DNA from: Lutraria lutraria
Lineage: Eukaryota; Mollusca; Bivalvia; Venerida; Mactridae
DNA length: 64,000 nt
Direction: 5' to 3'
Assembly (NCBI GenBank): GCA_964023205.1
Contig: OZ026846.1
Span: 35,980,194-36,044,193 of the forward strand
A program made the translations under genes and the position numbers. Each line of letters begins with the position of its first letter. Position 1 is the stretch's first letter. Positions 1-11,600 of the stretch are shown piece after piece. A model generated the notes under the pieces. That model was not told the origin of the DNA, made no database searches, and saw only the letters and a list, made by a program, of their open reading frames with translations.

Positions 1-4
1 AGAT

Positions 5-292
5 TTATTTCTATTTATCTTAACGCCTTTTTAACATTATTTCAGATATATCGTGGTGGGCAGTTATCCAAACCAGCTTCTCTGGACTTCATTAAGGCCT
101 TAACCAGTAGATCTACTAACCACATTTTATCCGCAGGCTATTGCCAACCTATCCCGCATGGGGGCAATTTAACGAAGGATGTACTATTTTCAGTCAAATT
201 TGCGCGAACAGTGTGAGTCTCACCGGGGTTCGAACACACAACTTCTTGATCAGTCTAGACAACTCTCTAACCACTGAGCTAACCGGACTCTT
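5..292 (-). mobile_element. tRNA-derived SINE, family A, copy 1
   Basis: Read on the minus strand, the right end has a tRNA-like head: an A-box-like TTAGCTCAGTGGTTAGAG and a B-box-like GTTCGAACCCC, the two internal RNA polymerase III promoter boxes. A body of about 200 bp follows, ending in a GGCGTTAAGATAAATA-type tail near position 5. A second diverged copy lies at 3411-3699. The shared body plus tRNA head marks a SINE rather than a tRNA gene. The named family cannot be fixed without a repeat library. Confidence 0.75.
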
Positions 293-1552
293 CAAGTGAT
301 GACAGCTTGTAAGCGTCTTCTCGTAATCCAAAATCAGCATTCTGCTGGAGCGTTGTGTAACATTCACATTGGTGTTCCGACTGAATTTTGAACTGGACCA
401 AATTTGAATGAATCAGTGTCTTTCATTTTAAAGGTTTGGACATGTTTAATTAACGCGTCGTGATTTGATAGTGTTACAGAATGTCCGCCATTGTAAGACG
501 GTGAAAAATATTGAACTTATAGTTAAGATACTCAATTAAGTCACATGTATTTATAATATTATTGGTGCAGAACTTCAAGAAAAGTTATATGGTAACTATC
601 TTCTTCAAATTTGACAGATATCTTAGGATAAGATCAACTTATTTATTACGAAATTTGAAGATTCAAGAATGGACGAAAACCCAGATAGATTGTGATCTAA
701 TAAAAAAACGTGTTTTTGTTCGTAAGCAAATACAACCTTCAAGTTTAAATCATATTGTGATGTAGTCGGGATTAATTTTATGTCTTCAAAAGATTTTAAA
801 GCGCGTCATGCAGTTACTTTTTATAATCTCTTCAGATACTAAGTAATAATGATACCTGAATTTGAGTCTCTGACGAAGTCGCCATTTTGGGTTTAGTATT
901 TGGGATTTTCGTAATTGATTCCGTCTTTAATAATTATCTCCCGCTAAAATGCTTACAGCACATGTTAATAAGATCATTATTTCGTACCGCTATGATTTTG
1001 CTATTAATTTCCTATTTTTATTTTGACTAAAATGAAATTGAAAATTTACTACTTTCCCACAATCCGTAACGGCTTGTTAGTGACACGCGTGAACATAGCT
1101 CTCCCAGTACGACTTGGTGTTTATATATACAGAGATGCCTTCTATTTGAGTGACCCTGATGGAATTGATCGCTTACTTAAAAACAAATCTTCGTCAAGGA
1201 CATGGTAGACAATCTTTCAAGCATGTAATTCTTGCAAAACATGAAATGGTGACAAGAGTTAGTTGACAATTACATTGTTAAACTTAACATACAAGAAAAT
1301 ATTTTCTAAGATTATCACGTTTCAGCGTGTGTTTAAGTAAACTCCCCATCTTGTCACGTGTTGTCTAAGTAAAGAGGTCTATTAGATAATGATCAAATAA
1401 TTTAAATAAGCTTCGTAAAAATGCCCGGAACAAATAGGAAACTTCCAATTTGTTATGACTAATAAAAGTGTTGTGGTAAAAAATCGTCATGTAACATAAT
1501 TGATTAGATAGTATAATGGCCTTGACAGGGGCTGTCCGGAATCTAAGCATGG
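293..1552. other. Intergenic stretch, no gene seen
   Basis: AT-rich sequence with only short open frames that lack splice-site or codon support. I see no RNA gene here. It ends at the palindromic tandem pair. Confidence 0.5.
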
Positions 1553-1788
1553 GATAGATCACGAGTAACTGTTGTCTATGAAATTTAGAGGCGAGCGCAG
1601 CGAGCCGAAAATTTCATAGTCAACAGTTACGAGAGATCTATCTGACTTAGACCACAGGTAATACGTATAGGATAGATCATGAGTAACTGTTGTCTGTGAA
1701 ATTTAGAGGCGAGCGCAGCGAACCGTAAATTTCATAGTCAACAGTTACGACAGATCTGTCTGACTTAGACCAAAGGTAATACTGAATG
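1553..1788. repeat. Tandem pair of 118-bp palindromic fold-back units
   Basis: Two nearly identical units start at 1553 and 1671 (GATAGATCACGAGTAACTG and GATAGATCATGAGTAACTG), a period of 118 bp. Each unit is itself an inverted repeat: an arm containing GTAACTGTTGTCTATGAAATTT pairs with AAATTTCATAGTCAACAGTTAC across a GC-rich centre, GAGGCGAGCGCAGCGAGCC. The pairing can extend outwards through GATAGATC / GATCTATC. No open reading frame is involved. Confidence 0.85.
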
Positions 1789-2237
1789 TTTTTACAACGG
1801 CTGTGATCTACGTGTTTTAGAAAACACTTTTTCTGTCCTGTGATTGGTCAGTTCGAGTCAACTGTGGTCTAACTGTTTTAGCATTTGTGCGTCCACCTGT
1901 TAAATTGACAACCTGAAACATGATTTGCACGTGCATGTATGTAATAAGGCCGTAGTATTCAACCATAATTGTTCACTTATTTTATACACAGTATTCTTAT
2001 TTGAAAGATACGCTTTGAAATTTGTAAAACATCCTAAATAGCAATTGAAGCGCTTTCAATAGGCTAAACAATCCTAGACATTTACTTACGTAAACGTACA
2101 ATCGACATGATTGGTGCTGATATGCCCAAAGACGATTTTGCAAGAGACTTTGGGAGTTCTAGTTCTTCAAAATAAATTTCGAACGACAGGACGAACTGAC
2201 GACTAACGGCAAGTCGCGGACGTCCACGCTATAGCTA

Positions 2238-2259
2238 CCCCCCCCCCCCCCCCCCCCCC
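2238..2259. repeat. Poly-C run of 22 bases
   Basis: An uninterrupted C homopolymer. Similar G or C runs occur at 5701-5713, 13414-13426, 13839-13853 and 13947-13959, all in the repeat-rich left part of the window. Exact lengths are likely unreliable in an assembly. Confidence 0.9.
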
Positions 2260-2685
2260 AATATTTATTGACGGACCCTGTATCTCACCGTATCACATCA
2301 GTAACTAACGGTTAGTATTAATTTTTATTTAGGTTAGAAAAATACCTGTAGTCAAGTTCAGTTACATGTATTTGACAAACATAACGTTAAACTATTTTTT
2401 CTAAACACTTTTTGTGAAGACATAAGGTCCCGTTCCTCCCAAAATATTTTCGGACTTTCGGTTTTGCAGTTAGAAACTTGTGTGTCGACACAAAAAAAGT
2501 CGGTCGCGTATTCTTTTATGAATTTTTCAACTTATATTGTGAGACATCATAGGGGCCAAAATATCAAATATCATTATTTTCTTGGCATAGTTATTTTTCT
2601 AGTTCATTGTTCATTGTTGAGGATCTTATGGAAGATTGATTGTTTAGTATATTGTCAAATAAGTTTCCTCGTAAAATAAAGTCTT

Positions 2686-2707
2686 TATTATTATTATTAT
2701 TATTATT
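2686..2707. repeat. (TTA)n microsatellite
   Basis: About seven perfect TTA triplets, directly after an AATAAAGTCTTTATTA stretch. No coding context. Confidence 0.85.
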
Positions 2708-2892
2708 CCTTCTTTTCTTCCGCACAACGAGACAATTTTTCAGGTTCGAGAAGTTATCTTAGTGTGTCCTTGAAAAATTAAACTATTTAAATCCATAATT
2801 ACACACCTACTTCTTTGTTTGTGATAGGTCCATATCCTTTAGAAAGACCTGTATTATCAAAAGAATTTCGTGCGCGTGTCTGTCTGTTTTAT

Positions 2893-2940
2893 GCACGTGA
2901 CCAGGTCTATAATCGAAAGAAGCTAGACCTGCCCACGTGC
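2893..2940. repeat. Short palindrome with CACGTG ends
   Basis: Arms of 17 bases, GCACGTGACCAGGTCTA and TAGACCTGCCCACGTGC, pair at 15 of 17 positions around a 14-base loop. The GTGACCAGGTCT core is shared with the larger palindrome at 4262-4377, which suggests one fold-back family. Each arm carries an E-box (CACGTG), which may be incidental. Confidence 0.7.
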
Positions 2941-3410
2941 ACAGTCATTTATATAAGCGCTTTAAAATTTATTGTTTGTATAAACAATGTGTATGCTCTA
3001 TGATAATATAAACATGAGCAATCACAAATTTGCCAGTCCGGTATACTTGAACTAATAATGGACAAAATACCTTAAATGTGCCATATATACATGATATAAC
3101 AAACCAAACAGAAATTATAATCATACCGCAACGACACACAAGGCTGACGAAAGCGCAATGCGCTTTTCCTTCTTTGTGTGTCGGTTTTGAATAAAAGAAA
3201 ATGTTTGAGAACACGTAATAACTTCCGATTCCAGTTGATACAATAGCAATATCAGACTAGAAATGTGACCAGAGGACATGAATACCTCCACTAAACGCTA
3301 AGTCAAAGGGGGCCATAACTCCTGTGAAATGTTTTTTTAATGGAAATTGAAGTTGACCTTTTTAATTTTATTATCACATACCTTCATGTAGAATATGAAA
3401 TCATTCTTAT

Positions 3411-3699
3411 GTATTTAGTTATTTCATCGGATTTAACGCTATTTTCAACATAATATCAGTTGTATCGTAGCGGGTAGTCATCCTAACCAGCTACCCTGGA
3501 TTTATTCAGACTTAGTACCATTCTATCCGCAAGCTACTACCAAGCTACCCCACATAATTCAGAGGTGGTAGACAATTTTACATGCGGTGTAATTATATTA
3601 AGCCGAATTTGTCATGGACAATGTGAGTCTCGCTCAGGGTTCGACCTCACAACGTATTGATCAGTAGACCAACGCTCTAACCACAGAGATAACCGGGCG
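3411..3699 (-). mobile_element. tRNA-derived SINE, family A, copy 2
   Basis: Same layout and orientation as the element at 5-292, with a diverged B box (GTCGAACCCTGAGC on the minus strand) and the same body landmarks, for example the ATCGTRGYGGGYAGT and ATCCGCARGCTA segments. The divergence between the copies indicates old insertions. Sequence just to the right (about 3740-3800) contains a GGACGAAGGACGGACAGG stretch typical of other mollusc repeat fragments. Confidence 0.7.
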
Positions 3700-4261
3700 G
3701 CTAATATGAAACCAATCCATGAAATATGTCTTGAGTTATCGCTTGGATATCAAAATTTGAACGGACGAAGGACGGACAGGGGTATCACTTTATGTCCTAC
3801 AGAATGGCGGAGGCATGAAAAGAACTCATGGCAACATATTATTCTTTGCTAATTAGATACTAGAAAATCGACGTTTTACGTATATTATCTAAAAACATAT
3901 TTGTGTCTGAAAACCTTTTCCTTTTTATTTCAACCCGACAGTAACGTTGCAACAAGTATAAATAGGCAAGCTCTCAACTAACATTCAATGACCACATCGT
4001 CATATAGGGGTGGTGTAATTGGTAGTCAATTCCACATTTCTAAGGATAATGTAACATTAAAAAATTAGATTATTCTTAAAGCGTTATAATATACCTGTTC
4101 ATCGTATCGGGTGTTGCCATGTCAATGTCGCTGCATATGACCAGAGCCAGAGAAAATATATCGTCTGTATTGCTATTGGACATGTCGGTAAATTACATTT
4201 ACCGACATCAACTGTCATCAACTGTCGAACGTTGTGTAAGTCAGATACCAACCTCATACAT

Positions 4262-4377
4262 CGGCCTATCTGTGTAGAAAAGACCTGATCACGGGATTCT
4301 CGAAACACCTCGACCGCTACGCGCTCTCGGTGTTCACGTGAATCCCGTGACCAGGTCTTTCCTACGCAGATAGACCT
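4262..4377. repeat. 116-bp palindromic fold-back element
   Basis: Left arm (CTATCTGTGTAG, then AGACCTGATCACGGGATT) and right arm (AATCCCGTGACCAGGTCT, then CTACGCAGATAG) are inverted copies of nearly 50 bp. The loop is GC-rich and contains CGACCGCTACGCGCTC. Open frames across it are by-products of the palindrome. Confidence 0.8.
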
Positions 4378-5007
4378 CGTACTCGATCGATATCCTATAC
4401 AAACAAACGTTCATGACAATAATTATTCATGCCCATAGAATCCATACTCGTGCGTAGTAATCATACGTAAGGCTTACAACAGGTAAATCAAAATGTAAAC
4501 AGCTAATTCTTTCATACCGTACTGAGGGGATATTTCATACGGATGATGAATATATGAATTACTGAGAACACCAAGAAAACACGAAACTTGACAACTCACA
4601 CTTTGTTAACTTGTGTACACAGATATTTGACAAGGAACGTGGTTGATTAATTGAAATTTGGCACCACACTGTTGTAGAAATAATGTACCATGTGTTTTCT
4701 AAAAATATTATATTAGTTCAAACTGAAACAGTTCTTGCAATAAACTAGGTAAAATTTCATGAATACACTGTATTTGTATTCCATGGAATATTTGTCCTTC
4801 ACAGAGAACGTAGGTTCGTCTTTTCAATCAAAGACAACGTAGGTAATTACTATAGGATAATAGACGATTTAACGCCTATTTGGAAGATGCATACAGATTT
4901 TTAAAAACATATTTTGTTTGTTAAGAAAAGTACTTCCCATGTAATGTTATATGGTGATCATGGTCGTTTTCCACTGAGTGTTACTACTGTATTAAAGAAT
5001 TAAAGAT

Positions 5008-5244
5008 GTTTGTTTGTGTTTTACGCCCCTTTTCAACAGTCAGAGTCATGTGAGGCGGATATTTCACCTAAGCATCGTTCCTGGGAGGAGACAGTACTAG
5101 ACTACCATCCTCTGTAAGCAACTGTCTACTTTCTCACATAAAGAGACATGGTCGGTAGTTAGGCTCGAACCATCGACCCTCTATCAGTGAGTGGTTACAG
5201 TGATTTGAAGTCAGGGACCTTAACTACTCGACCACGGAGACGGG
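5008..5244 (-). mobile_element. tRNA-derived SINE, family B, copy 1
   Basis: On the minus strand the head reads CCGTGGTCGAGTAGTTAAGG, a tRNA-Ser/Leu-like A box, followed by a B-box-like GGTTCGAGCC and a body ending in AAAAGGGGCGTAAAAC. The copy at 17288-17525 matches along its whole length. A central segment containing GACTCTGACTGTTGAAAA is shared by both copies. Confidence 0.75.
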
Positions 5245-5606
5245 TCTACTATTAAAGACATAATTATAGTTTATCGGTACAAGCTGACTTTGAATCATTT
5301 CTCGATATTTCAACTAGACTATAAAGTCACCTGGGTTCCCATAAGGTGGATCATTGTAGCGAGGTTTTACTGTATATCGTATTTAGAGCAGAAAATATCA
5401 TCAAGCAAGCGACGCGGAGAAATCTAATTGATCCAAGTGTCAGCTTGAACGTACAAGTACTAGCAGAATGCAGTATTTGTTGTTATACCTAAACAGCATA
5501 ATTTTTTATAAGACTTCAGATTTATTACTTACTTTTCGAAATCCGGAAATTTCTCTCTTCATGTAATAAGATTTTTATATTATGTGAATCCTAAGAGTTC
5601 GAGCTT

Positions 5607-5673
5607 TTATTTATTTATCTTATATGTTGTTTAACGGCCTATTGGACAGATATGATCAATTCAGAGTCGCTCT

Positions 5674-5711
<38 letters not shown>

Positions 5712-5975
5712 GGAGAAGATATAGATATTTATTTCCAACATAAGGCATAAAGCCCAACAGTTTACAATACATATGCATTGTAAGAAGATACATGAGAACC
5801 AACCGGGTATTTATATCCCGACTCTTATGTCGAAAAGTGTTTCCTAGTTCTTTTTGTGCCCGGTATATATATAAGAACCGATATACGTCCTATCACCCAC
5901 TTTCCTGTGCTTTTCTAAACACAGTACTGGGCACAGTAGTTGGGGTGGTGACACTAAAAACCTGTTTTTATTAGT
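5607..5975. repeat. Dispersed repeat, family C, copy 1, with internal (GA)n and poly-G
   Basis: Landmarks shared in order with 7301-7535 are TGTTGTTTAACG, a CAGAGAGA segment, GTGCCCG, GATATACG, TTTCCTGTGC, TTTTCTARACA and a terminal GGTGGAGACACT-like end (here GGTGGTGACACT). In this copy the CAGAGAGA segment has expanded into a (GA)n run (5674-5700) followed by 13 Gs, so the microsatellite probably arose inside the element. No coding capacity was recognised. Confidence 0.65.
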
Positions 5976-7300
5976 ATCAGCACTTTAAGGATAGGAAATA
6001 ACCTGAGATAGACCCGCAGTAGCTTTTTAAAAAATCTACATTTAAAATCTGTCTGCGCGACCGTTTGTCCATGTCCATACTGCGCATTAAATCAAAGTTT
6101 CAAAAAATTGTTTTAAAATTGCCGGATTTCTAATGTAAAATATTAATCAAATTTATTTATTAAATACGATAAGGGTTGTTGTAGAATATTACCAAACTGT
6201 TTGAACGCCCATGGCACTGAGTTGATGAAAAAATAATAATCTGTACTTCAATATTTTGTGATCGTTTTTTGTTGAATCCTTTTTATCGCAATAGTACTTG
6301 ATATACAATTAATATCCAATGATGATAAACATGACGCCCATTTCCCCCTATCATCAAAATCAAATAAATACTATTTTTTAAACATTTATGCATCACTATT
6401 TCAATGTAAGTGCGTTTTCATTAGCTGCAAAATATCATATAAATTTTCTGGAAAAGAAATTACCTGTAGAGGGTTAACTATCCACGTTTTTATTTTCTTT
6501 TGATGGTAAAGCAACAATTAACTATTTTTTCCAACCGTACGTTAAGTCGCAAGCTCCCACACGCGAGATTTGGCAAATGCGACAGTATCATACATTGTAC
6601 CGTACTTTATATTACATACAAAAAACAACACAGCCACACATGACAACTGGATGTATGAGCCAAATATGTCGCTCTTTTGATTAGCCGTCCATGAAACTTT
6701 TTCAAGGAGAAACATTAATTTTCGTACGTTAATCAATAATATTCGGCTTAAGAAGATCACTGTCTAGAAAGGAAACATACATCTTGTTACTCTAAAAAAA
6801 ATGATTAAATAACGATTTGTCTTTAAATAAACAAGTGATAATAGCTATACCTTACGTATATTCATCCTAATTACCTTTCCCATTCATAAAGTATATCATA
6901 TAAGGCTTATATTCACATGTAACAAGTTTTTTTTATTTTATACGGAATCCAATTAGCGTCAAAATTTAATTGTAAATGTTTTCGCAAATTATTTCTGTAT
7001 CAAGAACAAAGCTATTCTTCCTTTTTTCATAGTAAGTGGTATCCGTGTGCAATATCAAATAGCCGAATTCAACTTTTCAATTTCAACAAATGAAAAAAAT
7101 GTAGTACAATACGTGCGACGGCACGGAATGGTTTCCGTATTTTGAGAGAATAATTACATTTGAATTTATAAGTAAAGGGTATACATATAATTTAAAACAA
7201 ATTGCCGATGTGGGAGGATCAAATAAATATAAGGCTTGCTGTCTAATAGAGTGTTAACGCATCGTCGAATACAGATGGCATGCGATACTTCAATATGTTT

Positions 7301-7535
7301 CTCTGTTGTTTAACGACCCATTCTACAGCTATAGTCATTTCAGGGCCGCCCCAGAGAGATATAGGAGAAACTCGCAAATACGATATATCGTATATCCTAA
7401 AATTTGGAATAGTTTTTCCTGGGGTTTCATCGTGCCCGTTGTGAAGCACTGATATACGCCTCGACATTTTCCTGTGCATGATTTTCTAGACATGCAGTAC
7501 TTGGCTAGATAGCTTTGGGTGGAGACACTGAAAAT
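7301..7535. repeat. Dispersed repeat, family C, copy 2
   Basis: Shares its landmarks in order with the element at 5607-5975 but without the microsatellite expansion. The two overlapping short open frames on its minus strand are by-products of the repeat. Confidence 0.65.
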
Positions 7536-8065
7536 ATATATCAACATTAAGACCGCCACATTAGAAGACACCTCATATTTTCTGACCAGTTATAAATCCA
7601 TGTATTATCCTTCAACATTCAAATCTCATAATGATGAGACCACATGTATCGATATTGAGACCAAGTTTATTTAGTTTCCACAAAAACGCCTTTTGAAATG
7701 TCAACTGCACAGACAAACGTACCAGACCCAACATAAATTATCTTATATATTAATTATTAAAGGAATAATTGACGACTGCTGACTTGGATGTAAGCCAGAA
7801 TTCTCGACTAATTATGAGATCGTGAAAACTTACTTTGAATTACATTTTCTGCATTTTATGGCTTCATCTAGTTTACTAGTCTTACAGTAAGTACGCATGT
7901 ATAAAAATGTACTTGAAACATAACTACAAAACATGATGATCGATAGATTGTAATAAAATTATTATGTTCACTTCATCAAGACGTATCACATGTTTCCATC
8001 ATTTTCAGTCAATTACAGTACAAACATGTCGTTAACAATGACTTACATACTAGTATACGACTCGT

Positions 8066-8228
8066 ACAGTCAAATCTTTGAACAAAGGCATAAGGAAAGA
8101 CAAAATGTGGCCTTTATTGACAAGTGGTCCTTATTCCGTGGTTATTTCGTACTAAATAATCGATGACGGTTTGAAAGAACGCCTTTTATTCACAAGATGG
8201 TCTTTATTCGGAGATGGTCGCTATATGT
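8066..8228 (+). mobile_element. MITE-like element, family D, copy 1
   Basis: Begins ACAGTCAAATC and contains the degenerate internal motif GGCCTTTATTnACAnGTGGTC in several imperfect copies. Related copies lie at 27271-27438 and, inverted, at 32550-32701. The 27 kb copy keeps opposing AGTCAAA / TTTGACT ends, which identifies the class as a short non-autonomous DNA element with an internal repeat. Confidence 0.6.
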
Positions 8229-8669
8229 ACTTGTGTGTTTGCGGGAAGAAGAATGTCATTGTCATTTATGTTACGCTTTTTAAGCGATTACCCGTTTATA
8301 TTAGAAGTTTACTGACATATACATCGCTTGCAATACATATTAGTAAAGAAAAGCTAAGTATATACATGTACATGAATACACAAATCTTGTAACATTCACG
8401 CTAACTAAAAGCACTCATTAAAATAAACAATATAAATTTTCAAAATGGGAGGGGAATAAAACGTTGCTGTATTAGATTCCTCATTAAATCCGAGTTCACT
8501 ATAACGGTATTTTACTGTACTAGTCTGCGTGTACTAAATTTTGTCAACTTTGTAAGTTACGAAACTTCTTATCTAGCTGAAATAAAATCTTAGATAATTT
8601 AGAGCATGCTAACCTATATACTTGAGAATACAGAAGTATCAGTAAACAAATCGCATAGTTTCTTTCATA

Positions 8670-11600
8670 ATGAAGTATTGTTGCATGATACTTTTGCTGA
8701 ACTTGGCGGTATTTGCATGTGCCGTCAATGTCAAGGTTCTGCAACCAAAGAAGAATGGAACATTGGACGTTGGAATTATCATAACACCGGGAGCTGACAT
8801 ACCAGGCGAGGCTTATGAGCCCTTAGGTAGGTGAATGTACTACTTGATCACACAAATAAATGTTACACCTTTACGAGCACATGTAATTTACTGTTGTTAC
8901 TATATATTATTATTATATGTGTTAGTTATTCGTGACTGAAGTGGTCTAATTGCCATTAAATGGTTAGATGGTTAACGTTTGCAGTAACTAATTTCAAAAT
9001 CCACAATGAATGACAAAGATACAACCCAGACATGTTTCTGGACATAGGGATTCACTAAATGGTCCTGTGAAAATAAACCGAACGGGTGCCAACATGATAA
9101 AAGATATGCTCAAATGTAAAGTTACAATCCGTCTAAATAGAAATATTAAAAGTTGCGTGTACTTCTGATAAAACACTTGTGTACATGTATGTAGACGTCG
9201 ACAAAAATCTTCATGGATAGTAGCGCAATAATAATTCAAAATTTGATGATTTCAAAATTTAGATTCTTCAGATGATAATGTGGATTATCCTAAAATTTCA
9301 CCAATATGAAATGTCATATATCATTTTTATTCGGATGTTAGGGGTCGACCGAGGAATTCCGAATCATATAACATATACATGTACATCCTGTAGCCGATCC
9401 ACCGAGGACAAACATCGGTTATGTATTTCCCTTTTGCATCAACGATTTAATAACATCTGTTTTTAAAGGCTTTCTTGCATCAAATGATGTGTACCCATAC
9501 GGCAATGACTTGTATTTAATCAACTGTATGTTAAAAATTAATTCCCCACAGCAAAATGTAACAATATAAAAAGGCCTGTAGATCGTAAACAATTGCAGTT
9601 TTACAACGAAATAAATTTCAAACGAACGAAACCAGTACACGTGCGCAGAATATCCCGATAGGAGAGCATCGACAGCTCACCAATAACATCTGCCTGGTGG
9701 GGCGGAGGAGTGGGCGGAGGAGTGAGTGGTAGAGGGGCGGATATAGTGGCCATCAGTAAGGGGCCAGATGTAATGTAACGCACGAGAGCAATAGACACAT
9801 AATTTATCTTCCTAACCCTTAATGTTTCTGTATTTTTATAACGTCTATTATGCAAAAAACGAGAGTTTTGCTATAAAAATTGAAGGGCTGGTAATGTATT
9901 TAAATATGTCATTGAATTACTTCAACAAAGCCCGTATGTATAAACAGCAGCTAAGGCTTGTATTTTCAGTTCTCTATTTCAAAATAGATACAAAGAAAAT
10001 GCGAGGACATAACACATCAAATTGCTTTAGAATTAATTCTAATCTATAAATAACAAACATAAATTATTTGAAAAAACGTTTGATGTCTTGAAAAATTATG
10101 CAAATAAAACTATTTTATTAAAACGTATGAGAGATGTAGAAGATTGCGAAATACGTCGAATGCAGACCATCAATTACATGAACTTGAGGGAATAAAACCA
10201 GATGCTCTAGTATGGATGGTTTATACACATATTTTTCAAAGTATTATTACATAGACGACCACTGATCTGTATGCAATTATATACAACTGTTTGATTTTTA
10301 TAACAGGACTCAAGATTCAGGAATCGTTTCCAGGCCGAATATGGATTGCATTGTTATGTGACTTTCTCTTCAACACACCAAATCCGGTCGAACTTCCACA
10401 TGCAATAGATGATGCCATTGACAAATTTAAGACAGCTGGTTTCCAGGGAAACTATATATTCCTGGCTGGACACAGTCTCGGAGGTATTGTCCTGTTATGT
10501 ATTAATGATTTACACCCAGTCGTTTTCCTTTAATTCTAAACTACATGTAGAAGTCTTCTAAACCAAACAATTGTATTGAAAATAAAATTATCATATAGCT
10601 TATATACAGATGTTTTGTTATTGCGGCTCAGAATGTTGCTACTAAGGGGTATCTGTTCTATGATATCGCTTTAATAACTTTAATAATCATCTTGACAAAG
10701 ACAAATAAATGATAAAGAATAGGATTTCAACCAAAAACATTCCGCAATCAGACCAAATATTAAACAAGAAGCGTTTGTGAAAAACGGATGCCCCCTCGTG
10801 ACCTTGACCTTTGACGTACTGACCTCAAATCATAAGGAGTCATCTAGATGTGATAACTAACCTCTAAACCAAATCTGAAGAGCTTAGGCCAAATCGTTAG
10901 TTAGTTATTGACCAGGCAATGTTTGGTTACGGACGGACGGACGTACTAACGATAGGATACTTAAGTGGCTTTCCCATTTTAAAATGTGTTAAAATTTAGC
11001 CACATAAACCCGATTTTAGCCACATAAATCCACTTATGGACTTTTTTAAGTGACTCCGGTCGAACAAAAGAGTCCTAACCTTAACCCTAGAGTCACCCAA
11101 ACCCAATTTGTTATGTGTAAAGCAAATGCAATATACCCCCTTTTTAACAATACATTTGTAAAATGATTAACATTCTTTATACAAAAAAATGGGATGGCAA
11201 ATCCAAAAATCTGTCTGAACTCTAAGAACACTTCAAACACGACGAAGTTGCCAATGATTGCATGGTCCTAAATGGGAAATAAGAGCAGCTGGAAGGCCAA
11301 ATTATCAATGGAGGAATACTCCACATAGATCCCTTGGGTACGGCCATCAACTCATTATGACTGCAAAACTAATGTCAAAATGTCCTTTTTGTGTCTGCGA
11401 ACATTCTGTCGAGACGTTTACTGATTACAGCGAAGTGACACAGTCACTTTTTGTCCTGCGGTTGTTCGTTCGCTCTTGGTTAATTAATCGTTTAGCTGCG
11501 GTGAAATGAAATCCACATTATAAGATGTTCGAAAGTATGAAGAAGAAACCATTCATGACTCGTCTCATAAAATATATTAGAACTTTAAAACCCAAAAACT

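Noticed and set aside
230..292. tRNA gene on the minus strand (A and B boxes)
   Set aside because: The tRNA-like part is joined to a SINE body, recurs at 3411-3699 with the same body, and does not fold as a clean cloverleaf.
7243..7571. Two overlapping 78-codon minus-strand ORFs
   Set aside because: They lie across the family-C dispersed repeat and overlap each other in different frames.
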